From: Methanoregula boonei 6A8
GTDB taxonomy: Archaea; Halobacteriota; Methanomicrobia; Methanomicrobiales; Methanospirillaceae
Direction: 5' to 3'
Assembly (NCBI RefSeq): GCF_000017625.1
Contig: NC_009712.1
Span: 930,001-994,000 of the forward strand
DNA length: 64,000 nucleotides
Shown here piece by piece: positions 45,794 to 54,417 of this stretch. A program made the position numbers and the translations under genes. Each line of letters opens with the position of its first letter. The first letter of the stretch is position 1. Under the pieces are notes generated by a model. That model was given only the letters and a program-made list of their open reading frames with translations, searched no databases and was not told the origin of the DNA.

Positions 45794-45997
45794 ATGCACA
45801 AAACAGGGTATCTTACCATGACATCACCATCGGTACAGGGAAATTCTCCCTTACGGATATTCCGGTGCGAGCACTGCAGGAAACCCTGCATGCTCACCAC
45901 ACTTGACTGCAGCGAGATGAAATTCTGCCCGGTAGACCAGCATCCCGTGGACTGGCGGCAGGTGAACCGTGGGGAGACTGCGGTATGTACGCGGTAA
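45794..45997 (+). CDS. Small cysteine-rich protein
   Basis: 67 residues from ATG 45794, about 25 bases after AATACATAAAG, so probably leaderless (ATG 45818 is the alternative). Cysteines in FRCEHCRKPCML, LDCSEMKFC and VCTR suggest a zinc ribbon. Function unknown. Confidence 0.55.
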   Translation: MHKTGYLTMTSPSVQGNSPLRIFRCEHCRKPCMLTTLDCSEMKFCPVDQHPVDWRQVNRGETAVCTR

Positions 45998-46239
45998 GGG
46001 ATTTTTACAGATGCCACGTCCGTACTTTTCCGGCACCACTCATTACGGGTAAGGCATGATCTCCCGGCGCCGGAGGCCGCGGGTCACCTGTCCTTCACGC
46101 GAATATTTCCGGGAAGAACGGCTACTGCGATCCCCGGTACCGGCAAAATGCCGGGCAAAGGACCGGGACCAAAAAGAGCAATAAGGCTGCGCGCCGCGCT
46201 CTTCACCCGTACAGGATCCCCGGAACTGGTCCCGTTTAT

Positions 46240-46551
46240 TTACGGCCCCAGAATGGCGGACTGCACGCCACTGATTTCGTACACGGTCAGCCGGGTGGGG
46301 GCTGAATGGTGTGCCGCGGTCTTTGCCAAATACTCCTTCATGTGGGGCCGGGCCAGGTGTTCGTCAAGATGGCGCCGGCTCTCCCATTCCTCAATGAAAT
46401 GGCATTGGCCGGGGTTTGCCGGATCGCAAAGGAGTTCGTAGCGTGTGCACCCGGCCTCTTTTCGCACGACCGGGATAATCTTGTCTGTTTCCGACAGGAA
46501 ATCCTCCCGTCGTTCGGGCAGGATATTACAGGCAGCATCGACAAGGAGCAT
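46240..46551 (-). CDS. Antibiotic biosynthesis monooxygenase (ABM) domain protein
   Basis: 103 residues of the ferredoxin-like ABM fold: NILPERREDFLSETDKIIPVVRKEAGCTRYELL, CHFIEEWESRRHLDEHLARPHM. YgiN-like family members act as quinol or aldehyde monooxygenases. GAGGG precedes the ATG. Stands alone. Confidence 0.85.
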   Translation of the reverse strand: MLLVDAACNILPERREDFLSETDKIIPVVRKEAGCTRYELLCDPANPGQCHFIEEWESRRHLDEHLARPHMKEYLAKTAAHHSAPTRLTVYEISGVQSAILGP

Positions 46552-46780
46552 GGTTCAATTTCCCTCTTTTTTTGTGCCGGGCCCGGCAAGGGGTCCTGCA
46601 TATTTTCTTCATGTACCCTTCATCCCTGCAGGTTCATTATTCCTGCCATTTCCCACCGGTTATCCGGTCAGGGATCCGGATCTGGTGCACTTAATTATTC
46701 AAAAAGGAATAATCCTCAATCAGGTGGCTGTACATAGGGCCACCGGTATGGGTCGGGTACATGGGGCGTGAACAGGAAGG

Positions 46781-48115
46781 ATGACCGGATGCACACAACC
46801 AGGATCTCCCGGTACTACGTGTATGGTGCCGGATATCGATATTCCGGCCCTTGACCGGAAACTCTGGTGGCGGATCATCCCGTTTGCCCTGGTCCTGTAC
46901 GTGATCAGTATCCTTGACCGGGTCAATATCGGCTATGCCGCCCTTTCCATGAACGCGGATCTCGGGATCGACCCGTTCCTTTTTGGCCTTGTCTCCGGGA
47001 TATTTTTCGTCAGTTACGTGCTTTTTGAAGTGCCAAGCAACCAGATCCTCGCACGGACCGGTGCCCGGATCTGGCTCTTCCGCATCATGGTCAGCTGGGG
47101 GATCATCGCCATCCTCATGGCGTTTGTCAGGACCCCACTGGAGCTCTGCATCCTCCGGTTTTTACTTGGCGCTGCCGAAGCCGGTTTTGCCCCGGGTCTC
47201 ATCCTGTACCTGTCTTTCTGGTTCCGCAAAGAGACCCTGGCAAAGGCGCTTTGTGTCTTTTTTATGGGGATCCCGCTTGCGATGCTGATCGCATCCCCGG
47301 TATCGGCGTTCATCCTCTCGCATGTCGCATGGCTGGGGATGGCCGGCTGGCGCTGGCTTTTTGTCCTTGAGGGGCTCCCGGCACTTGTTTTTGGCTGTGC
47401 GATCCTTGTCTGTCTCCCGGAGCTGCCGGAGACTGCCGCATGGCTCTCTGCCCGGGAACGGTCGTGGCTTGCCGCACACCTTGAAGGAAAGCGGGTGCAT
47501 GATCAGACCCCAAAGAAGATCCCGTTCCGGGGGCTGGCAGCCGTTTCCGGTATGTTCCTCCTCTGCACGGCTTCAGCCCTGGTCGGGATGTTTTTAACCG
47601 GCCTTCTCTTCTGGCTCCCGCAGATCGTCCGGTCGTCAGGGTTGTCAGGTTCGATCGAACAGACCGGCTTTCTGGTGATGATCCCCTACGGGCTCTCGGT
47701 CGTTGTCATGTATGCCTGGTCACGGCATTCGGATACAACCGGGGAGAGGCATATCCATGTCGCAATCCCCTTTGTCTTTGCGGCGGTGTTCCTGGTTGCC
47801 TTTGCCTTTTTGCACGGAAGTGCCGGCCCTGCCTTTGTGATCCTCTCCGGTGCGATTGCTGCCGGTTATGCAGCCTATGCCCCGTTCTTTGCCCTGACGC
47901 TCGATCACTTCCCACCGGCGCTGCGGGCATCGGGAACTGCGCTTGTCAATACCATAGCCTCTGCGGGATCGTTTTTCGGGCCTGTTATCTTCGGCCTTGC
48001 CGGGGGCACGTTGTCCGGGCCTCTCTCTGTCCTGCTCTTTTTCTTGCTGGGCATTGCGCTTTTTCTCTGTGCAGTTATGCTCACAAAGGAAAAGAGGGTA
48101 AACACGCCAGGCTGA
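46781..48115 (+). CDS. MFS transporter, anion:cation symporter (ACS) family
   Basis: 444 residues (or 430 from ATG 46823, more usual for the family). IPFALVLYVISILDRVNIGYAALSMN is the ACS N-terminal signature; 12 TM helices follow with FRIMVSWGIIAILMAFV and a central loop rich in charge. Imports organic anions such as hydroxyaromatic acids, tartrate or glucarate; substrate not determinable here. Confidence 0.85.
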   Translation: MTGCTQPGSPGTTCMVPDIDIPALDRKLWWRIIPFALVLYVISILDRVNIGYAALSMNADLGIDPFLFGLVSGIFFVSYVLFEVPSNQILARTGARIWLFRIMVSWGIIAILMAFVRTPLELCILRFLLGAAEAGFAPGLILYLSFWFRKETLAKALCVFFMGIPLAMLIASPVSAFILSHVAWLGMAGWRWLFVLEGLPALVFGCAILVCLPELPETAAWLSARERSWLAAHLEGKRVHDQTPKKIPFRGLAAVSGMFLLCTASALVGMFLTGLLFWLPQIVRSSGLSGSIEQTGFLVMIPYGLSVVVMYAWSRHSDTTGERHIHVAIPFVFAAVFLVAFAFLHGSAGPAFVILSGAIAAGYAAYAPFFALTLDHFPPALRASGTALVNTIASAGSFFGPVIFGLAGGTLSGPLSVLLFFLLGIALFLCAVMLTKEKRVNTPG

Positions 48116-48130
48116 TGACTAAACAGAGGG

Positions 48131-49498
48131 TCACTTCCGGCCAGGGAACCGGTACGCCCCTGCAGGTACCAGGATCTCGAAACGGACGCCATGGCCCGGG
48201 GTGCCGGTCTCACGAATGGTGATGCCGGTGATCTCGAGGATCTCTTTTGCCAGAAAGAGACCAATCGCTTTTGTCTTATGGAAATCCGGCGAAAAGATCT
48301 CTTTTTTTATCTCTTCTGGGATCCCTACGCCGTCATCTTCGAAAAAGAGGGTGACCCCCGTGGGCCCTTCGGTACAGTACAGGGTCACCTGCGTTGCCTT
48401 CTGCCCGTGGAGGAGCGTGTTCTCGGCAAGGATCTGGAGCACCTGCTCCAGCAGTGGATCGGCATAGATCTCAAGGCCGTCGAGCCGGACCGAATGTTTC
48501 AGGGACAGGAAGTCCAGGTGGGAGATGGCCAAAAGAAAGACCCGGTTTGCGTCCTGCCAGACCGGGAGCGCAATCCCGAGATTCTGGTAGGCCTGGGCAA
48601 ATTTTAAGGAATTTGTGATCCTGGTAAGAAGTTCCTCTCCTTTTGCAAACGCGGGCTGCGCGGAGCTGTCCTTTACTTTCCCCCGGACAAACTGCTGGAA
48701 TCCCCAGAGGGTGAAGACCGCGTTCTGGATCTCGTTGAAGGTAACGTAGTTTAACAGGTGCAGTTTCTTCTTTGCCTGATCATGTGCCTTCTGCTCCTGC
48801 ACCCGGGCAGTGATCTCGCGGACGATATGCACAACCGAGACAATGTTTCCCCCGGAATCAAAGACCGGGTCCACCGTAATCTGGATCCAGCCGGCGCGCT
48901 GCTGCATCCCGAGCTCAAGGCTCTCCCTCTTTTTGCTTGCCAGCATCCTCTGGCGTGGGCAGGAGCTGACCGGGCACTGCGACCCGTGGACAAGATCATA
49001 ACAGTGCTTCCCGATTGCATGTTCAGGGGGGATCCCGAGCAGGGATTCTGTACCCCGGTTTGTACGGAGGATCCGACCGTCCGGGTCAATCAGGCAGATC
49101 CAGTCGGATATCGAATTGAATGTGGTCTCCCATTCGGCCTGGTTGCGGGCTAGCATCCCGTTTTGGGCTTCGAGCTCCTCATCCCTGACCTGGAGTTCCT
49201 GGTTTGCCTCCAGAAGTTCCCTGTTTTTTGCCTGCCACTGCCTGTTATAGTGACGGACAAGGAGGAAGAGAAGGATCGTGGTGATTACGATAAAAAAAAT
49301 GCCCTTTGCCGAGGATATGAAGAGAAGCTCTTTTTGGGGAACCGGAAGCGAGAGGAAGAGGTCGTCGGAAAAGATGATCCAGCAGAACCCGAAAATAAAA
49401 TAGGCTGCCGCAATCTTCACCGGCGGCATGCCAAAGAGCCGGCCCAGGGTGGAATTTTTCTGGTGGGGGGAATTTTTTCCCGGGATATCTGGTTCCAA
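48131..49498 (-). CDS. PAS sensor histidine kinase-like protein lacking the H-box histidine
   Basis: 455 residues. Two TM helices (about 27-48 and 58-82), coiled-coil (EANQELQVRDEELEAQNGML), a PAS domain (about 122-232) with a Cys set CPVSSCPRQRM as in cytochrome-less redox PAS domains, then a helix YVTFNEIQNAVFTLWGF where methanogen kinases have RHDI.N. The phospho-accepting His is Asn255 and the Asp is Glu256. HATPase_c follows with N box QILAENTLLHG and G1 DDGVGIPEEI. Probably binds ATP but cannot autophosphorylate in the usual way. Confidence 0.8.
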   Translation of the reverse strand: MEPDIPGKNSPHQKNSTLGRLFGMPPVKIAAAYFIFGFCWIIFSDDLFLSLPVPQKELLFISSAKGIFFIVITTILLFLLVRHYNRQWQAKNRELLEANQELQVRDEELEAQNGMLARNQAEWETTFNSISDWICLIDPDGRILRTNRGTESLLGIPPEHAIGKHCYDLVHGSQCPVSSCPRQRMLASKKRESLELGMQQRAGWIQITVDPVFDSGGNIVSVVHIVREITARVQEQKAHDQAKKKLHLLNYVTFNEIQNAVFTLWGFQQFVRGKVKDSSAQPAFAKGEELLTRITNSLKFAQAYQNLGIALPVWQDANRVFLLAISHLDFLSLKHSVRLDGLEIYADPLLEQVLQILAENTLLHGQKATQVTLYCTEGPTGVTLFFEDDGVGIPEEIKKEIFSPDFHKTKAIGLFLAKEILEITGITIRETGTPGHGVRFEILVPAGAYRFPGRK

Positions 49499-49623
49499 GG
49501 TACACCCGTTTTCCGGCAGTTCCTGAACTGCAGCGTAAGAGATGATGGGCCAGCGATCCCTAAAGATATTGCGATTTTTATCTATAATGGGTTTATAAGA
49601 AAAGCCCCGCGGAGTTCCCGGGC

Positions 49624-49632
49624 AAAAAAAAA
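49624..49632 (-). terminator. T-tract terminator after the TPR gene
   Basis: Nine T on the coding strand, five bases after the TAA at 49638. Confidence 0.5.
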
Positions 49633-49637
49633 GTTCG

Positions 49638-51098
49638 TTACGCCCCGCCCTTCATGCGCCGCAGTTCCCGGACTGCGTGATCATGGCCCGGGTTAAGCAT
49701 GAGTACGCGATCGTACGCAGCCATTGCATCGTCGTTCCGGTGTATTTTTTTGAGGATGAAACCCTTATACAGCCATGCTTCGATATATTCCCCGTCCTGC
49801 GAGATGGCCTGATCGCAGGAGACAAGAGCACCCTCATGATCCCGCAGCATCACCAGCACTTTTGCGTGGCTGATCCAGACGGCCGCTGTCTCCGGGTTCA
49901 GTGCAAGTGCGTGGTCATAGGCCTCACGGGCCTCGTCATAGAGGCCGCATTTTTTATGTGCATCCCCTAATGCCCGCCATGCATCGGCATCATTCTGGAC
50001 AAGTCCAAGGTAATGCTCAAACATACCGGCTGCGTCCCGGAACTTCCCGAGTTTCATGGAGAGGTTACCCAGAAGAAGCCAGCGGTCCGGGCCCGGTACC
50101 TTCTCCGGGTTTGCAGCGATCTCCCGGATCATCTCCTCGTAGGTGCTGCATCGGGGAGATGCCGGTGATGATGGTTCCGGTTCAAGAAGGTTTTCTTCCG
50201 GGAATCCACGGTGTGTGGCCGGTGCTTCCGGTGCGGTGCGTGGCTGTGCCGGAACCGTGGCAGGTACCGGCGGCATTTTTGGCATGGCCCGGGATGCATT
50301 ATGGGCTGGTACCGCAGCGGGCTGTCGCACATTCAGCACCGCGGCCGGTGAGGAGTTTGGAACTATTCGTGATTCCGCCGGTACCAGCGCCGGTGCAGGA
50401 TCCTGCCGGGAAGATAGTTTGGGGTGTGCCGGGATCGCGACCGGTTCAGGAGGCTTTTGAACCAGTACCGGCGCAGGTTTTGGAGCAAGGGGTTTCTGGG
50501 TTTGTGCGGGTGATGCTGCGATCGGGGCAGCAGGGGCAGGACGGGATTTTTCCGGGAGGTTGGTTTTGGGATGCTGGAGGATTGTGTTCTCTTTTGGCCC
50601 GGCTCCTTTTTTCTTACGGGCAACGCTTATCCCGATCAGGGCATCCACGTGCTTTGGCTGGAGGACGAGCACCCGGTCGTACGACTGGATCGCCTCGTCG
50701 TACCGTTCAAGGATGGCAAGGGTGAGTCCTTTTGCATACCAGGCCTGGATAAAGCCGGGATGGATCGCAAGTGCCCGGTCATAGAGATCAAGTGCGTGGG
50801 CATGTTTCCCAAAACCGGAGTAGATGAGTCCCTTGTATACCAGCGCATCGGGAAGGTTTGCATCAATGCCCAGCGCCTTGTCGAAATACTGGAGTGCTTC
50901 TTCAAAAGTTCCCATCTGGTAAAGGGCAAAGCCCTTGAGCTGCGAGGCCCTGAGATGATTGGGCTCCGCGGCAAGTACTTTATCGAGGATATTTACCGCA
51001 TCGGTGTAGTATCCCTGCCGGCAGAGGGTCTCGGCCTTGCAAAACTCGGTCTCTGCATTTACTCCGCTGCTTTTCAGGATTGAATCGATGAGTCCCAT
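49638..51098 (-). CDS. Tetratricopeptide-repeat protein with Ala/Pro-rich linker
   Basis: 486 residues from MGLIDSIL (an ATG 13 codons upstream is possible). Residues about 20-155 form four TPRs (e.g. ALQYFDKALGIDANLPDALV). About 165-310 is a low-complexity Ala/Pro/Lys linker (APVLVQKPPEPVAIPAHP and similar). About 330-480 are four more TPRs (AREAYDHALALNPETAAVWI, AMAAYDRVLMLNPGHDHAV). Cytoplasmic scaffold; partners unknown. Confidence 0.85.
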   Translation of the reverse strand: MGLIDSILKSSGVNAETEFCKAETLCRQGYYTDAVNILDKVLAAEPNHLRASQLKGFALYQMGTFEEALQYFDKALGIDANLPDALVYKGLIYSGFGKHAHALDLYDRALAIHPGFIQAWYAKGLTLAILERYDEAIQSYDRVLVLQPKHVDALIGISVARKKKGAGPKENTILQHPKTNLPEKSRPAPAAPIAASPAQTQKPLAPKPAPVLVQKPPEPVAIPAHPKLSSRQDPAPALVPAESRIVPNSSPAAVLNVRQPAAVPAHNASRAMPKMPPVPATVPAQPRTAPEAPATHRGFPEENLLEPEPSSPASPRCSTYEEMIREIAANPEKVPGPDRWLLLGNLSMKLGKFRDAAGMFEHYLGLVQNDADAWRALGDAHKKCGLYDEAREAYDHALALNPETAAVWISHAKVLVMLRDHEGALVSCDQAISQDGEYIEAWLYKGFILKKIHRNDDAMAAYDRVLMLNPGHDHAVRELRRMKGGA

Positions 51099-51591
51099 AG
51101 AGATCTTGTGCCAATCGCCATGGCACAGTGAGCCCACGTGCTATTATCATATAGTCTTACGCCGAACTAATATACTTTTTTAATTCTGACTATATTTTAT
51201 AAACTCACTATATACTTCAGTCAGGATGATCCCGGTACACCCGGGCTCTTTTCCCCGGGGCCCACCGCCACGGCAGTGATAAAAAAAGATCAGTTTGGTA
51301 TCGTGGAGCCGGGGAAAATAAAACCTCCTGAAATGATCCGGGAATAAAAAATGGCCGGTTGTGGCCGGATTCCGGAAGAACAAAAAAAATCATACCGCAG
51401 AAAACAAAAATCCACGGAAGCGCCGGCCCATGCGGTATCCTCGTGCGGCGACAATTGCCCGGATTTCGCAGCCGGCACCAGTCCCGGGAGCTGTCCCTGC
51501 CTGAACCCTGAACCGGCGGTTTACCCGGGGATTATCGTAAAACGCTTCCGGTAAAAAGAATCCGGGCCGGCAACCGGCCGGAGCCTCCGCA
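51099..51591. other. Intergenic stretch upstream of the TPR gene
   Basis: About 490 bases without a supported gene. Contains AT-rich promoter-like sequence near 51150-51215 (ATATTTTATAAACTC, AGTATATTAG on the minus strand) and a GC-rich remainder. Confidence 0.4.
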
Positions 51592-51888
51592 CTACTGCGG
51601 GGCGCGGGCTTTTTCTATTACCCTGCGAAGTCTCCTGACATCTTCTTCTTTTGCGGCATCGTACTTCAGGGCCTCGTTTAATGCCGCCTCTGCAATGTCC
51701 GCAACTTTCACCCGGTCGTCCGTATTTTTGATGCTGCTTAAGATCAGGCAGAGCAAGAGTCCTTTGGTAAAGAGCCCGGTGGAATTTTTGCTGTCCGTGC
51801 CAAGCGATGTGTATGCGGCTTTGATTGAGTCCTGGACATTGGGCGGCACGTTTTTGAGCGCCTGCCCGACTATTTCTTCCATGGGCAT
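51592..51888 (-). CDS. Small helical hypothetical protein
   Basis: 98 residues, predicted all-alpha and soluble: MEEIVGQALKNVPPNVQDSIKAAYTSLG, a hydrophobic centre TKGLLLCLILSSI, then ADIAEAALNEALKYDAAKEEDVRRLRRVIEKA. Family not recognised. Confidence 0.6.
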   Translation of the reverse strand: MPMEEIVGQALKNVPPNVQDSIKAAYTSLGTDSKNSTGLFTKGLLLCLILSSIKNTDDRVKVADIAEAALNEALKYDAAKEEDVRRLRRVIEKARAPQ

Positions 51889-52031
51889 GGTAGGTTCCTG
51901 CCTCGTAATTAGCCATACAGAAATATCAATGCATGGGATTTATCCCGACGGTTCTTACCCCGGTTGAGAGAAACGTCAAAAGCAGGTGATACGGTAATGG
52001 ATTAAAGAGAAAAACCGGGAACTATCCTGTT

Positions 52032-52451
52032 TTATTCCCCGGGTTCACGCCGCCGGTTCCTGAGGCTCCTGCAGCGGTTGAAGTACGTCTCGCCCCAGAC
52101 CCAGGGCTGGTACGTGCAGCACATATCGGGTTTTACCGTGTGGATCCCGCAGAGGTACCGCTCCTTTCCTGCCCGGCGCAGGAACGGGCAGACGGTTACA
52201 TATCCCCCGGTATCAGGATTGCGCATCTCAAAGACCACCACGCTCCCGAGATCTTCCGGGGATAGCGTAGTGCACGGGACCGGGCCGCTCCCGTTTTCCA
52301 CAAACGCGACAAACCAGCACAGGATATCGGACCTGTTGTTTTCCATCCAGGTAAAGACATTTGCCGCGGTCGGCGCTATCCCGGGGCCAAAGATCCGGCA
52401 GCAGAGCCCGCACTGCTCGCAGGGTTCGTCTTCAACAGCTGGGTTGTCCAT
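52032..52451 (-). CDS. YkgJ-family cysteine cluster protein
   Basis: 139 residues. CEQCGLCCRIF is the CX2CX3CC start motif of the YkgJ family, and CPFL, YLCGIHTVKPDMCCTYQPW gives the second half. Predicted to bind zinc or an iron-sulfur cluster. Function in archaea unknown. Confidence 0.85.
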   Translation of the reverse strand: MDNPAVEDEPCEQCGLCCRIFGPGIAPTAANVFTWMENNRSDILCWFVAFVENGSGPVPCTTLSPEDLGSVVVFEMRNPDTGGYVTVCPFLRRAGKERYLCGIHTVKPDMCCTYQPWVWGETYFNRCRSLRNRRREPGE

Positions 52452-52530
52452 TCTCTCTCCGGTTTTAATTCTCGCGGGAGGGCGGATAAGGGTTTGGAGA
52501 TTCGCCGGTTTTAGCGGGGGAACTCGTACG

Positions 52531-53460
52531 TTAATAGTTGGTGATCAGGAGTTCGCTTACCGTACCACGCCGGGCGCCGTTGCAGTTGATCAACCGCCGG
52601 GCCGGAACGCGCCGTATGGTAAATCCGTTGTAGAGTTCGTCAAAGAAGGCATCGTCGGGGTTTTCACTGGCCGGATCGGAGTTGCTCAGCATGACCTGTG
52701 CACCCTTCCGGTCCAGGTCCCGGAAAAAAGCTGCCAGGCGCTCCTGGTCGTTCTCGGAAAAGCCGCCCCGGGAGTATGAGGTAAACGAGGAGGTGGCATT
52801 CAGCGGACGGTAGGGCGGGTCGAGGTACACGAATGTCTGGTCATCTGCCATGCTCCTGCACCGGGTAAAATCCCCGCAGAGGATCCGTGTCCGGGAAAGG
52901 AGTGCTGCTGCACCTTCCAGGTTTTTGTAACCGGAGATCTCCGGGTTCCGGTACCGTCCAAACGGGACATTGAACCCGCCGCTCTGGTTTACCCGGAACA
53001 GGCCGTTGTAACAGGTATGGTTGAGGAAGATGATCTGGGCCGCCCGCCGGATCCACCGTTCATTGTAGCGTGTAAAATCAATCGATTTCCGCTCGCGGTT
53101 GAACGCGTCCCTGATCTCGTAATAATACGCTTCCTGCCCCGGTCCGGAAAGGGCGCGGTACGCAGACGCGATTCCTGCAAGTTCGCCGGCAAGCCGGGGC
53201 AGGGAGGTCCGGATTACGCGGTAGGTGAGAACAAGTTCCTCGTTAATATCGCAGATCACGGACTCGTTAAAAGAGCAGCGCGGGACAAGGGAGAAAAAAA
53301 CCGCCCCGCCCCCGACAAAAGGCTCGATATAGCGCGTGATTTTCCCGCCATTTCCTGCACCGGGCGGCAGGCACCGGGCAATATCGCCAAGTAACTGCGA
53401 CTTGCCCCCGGCCCATTTCAGGAAGGGTCGCACCCCTCCGTTTTTTCCGTGTCGTGCCAT
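52531..53460 (-). CDS. dam: DNA adenine methylase, Dam-type (GATC)
   Basis: 309 residues from MARHGKN. PFLKWAGGKSQLL is the D12-class SAM-binding motif I, YIEPFVGGGAVFF supports it, and VYLDPPYRPL is the catalytic DPPY. AFNRERK, LNHTCYNGLFRVNQSGGFNVPFGRY matches the Dam recognition and substrate region, so GATC is the expected site. No restriction endonuclease gene is adjacent, so it is an orphan. The following gene on this strand is YkgJ-like. Confidence 0.9.
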   Translation of the reverse strand: MARHGKNGGVRPFLKWAGGKSQLLGDIARCLPPGAGNGGKITRYIEPFVGGGAVFFSLVPRCSFNESVICDINEELVLTYRVIRTSLPRLAGELAGIASAYRALSGPGQEAYYYEIRDAFNRERKSIDFTRYNERWIRRAAQIIFLNHTCYNGLFRVNQSGGFNVPFGRYRNPEISGYKNLEGAAALLSRTRILCGDFTRCRSMADDQTFVYLDPPYRPLNATSSFTSYSRGGFSENDQERLAAFFRDLDRKGAQVMLSNSDPASENPDDAFFDELYNGFTIRRVPARRLINCNGARRGTVSELLITNY

Positions 53461-53630
53461 GCAGAAGCCCCGGATATATGTACGCACCACTCATGTTCGC
53501 GCTTTTTGGTTATGATAACTGGGATACGAAAAAAGGGGTCACGTTCCGTTCCGGCATCCCACCACCAACCTGATAACCGGTCCCGACAGAAGCAAAAAAA
53601 AGAGCAGGTTCCCGGCTGGTCTCTTATGTA

Positions 53631-54314
53631 TCAGCCGGCATCCACAAACCGGATCCGCTCAACCGGTACGACAGAGCACTGTACGTCCCGGCCGCTGCCT
53701 GCCTGCGTACAGATCTTCTCTGAGACCAGAAGCGAGAACGGGAGCACCTGCCACTCTCCCGGTCCGGCGGGAGTGCCATTTTCCCGGACCCTGCGTTCCG
53801 GAAGTACCGCGGTCTCCCCTGCCCCCGCAGCAGGCTGCCGGGTTTCGATCTGCGCAGAATACCCGGCAAGTTCCGGGAGCCGGAGATTCCCGAGAGCTGC
53901 AAGTGCCTGCCCGGCATCTGCCGGGAGCGTTGCGGGCATCTCACCGGTTCCTGCCTGATAGGAGAGCCCGTCGGTCCAGCCACAGGTTCCCGTATCCTGC
54001 CGGTAGGTAATCTGGTAGAGCCGGTTCTCTCCCTTTGGGCCGGTATAGAAATCGAGGTCTACCGAGACCGGAACCCCGTCCGGTCCGATCGTGGCCCGGA
54101 GCCGGGCAAGACGGGCGGCAGCAGTCCCCGTGTGCGTAAGGAGTGCATCCAGGTGACCGGCGAGCATCCCTCCCCCGGTTTCAGGCTGGATGCAGATCTC
54201 CTCACGCGGGAGAACGGTTTCCGGGCTGTACGCGATAAGTTCGATCCCCATTACAAAAAGGCTGAGAAGCGCCGCAGCCGCCAGGATCCGTCCGTACAAT
54301 CTCACCGGCATCAT
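53631..54314 (-). CDS. Secreted or membrane-anchored hypothetical protein
   Basis: 227 residues: N-terminal signal/anchor (GRILAAAALLSLFVMGIELIA), then a soluble extracytoplasmic domain with paired cysteines (EEICIQ, GTCGW, KICTQ, VQCSV). Family not recognised. Divergent from the ligand-gated channel gene; about 100 bases separate them. Confidence 0.6.
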   Translation of the reverse strand: MMPVRLYGRILAAAALLSLFVMGIELIAYSPETVLPREEICIQPETGGGMLAGHLDALLTHTGTAAARLARLRATIGPDGVPVSVDLDFYTGPKGENRLYQITYRQDTGTCGWTDGLSYQAGTGEMPATLPADAGQALAALGNLRLPELAGYSAQIETRQPAAGAGETAVLPERRVRENGTPAGPGEWQVLPFSLLVSEKICTQAGSGRDVQCSVVPVERIRFVDAG

Positions 54315-54417
54315 GCCGTGCCACTCCCTGATTCACCATCTCCTGCCCGGCGGATAAGGCTCGCGTTGACTGCAAAAAAACCTGCATTTAATCACCGGTT
54401 TTTTTTAACTCCTGTGC

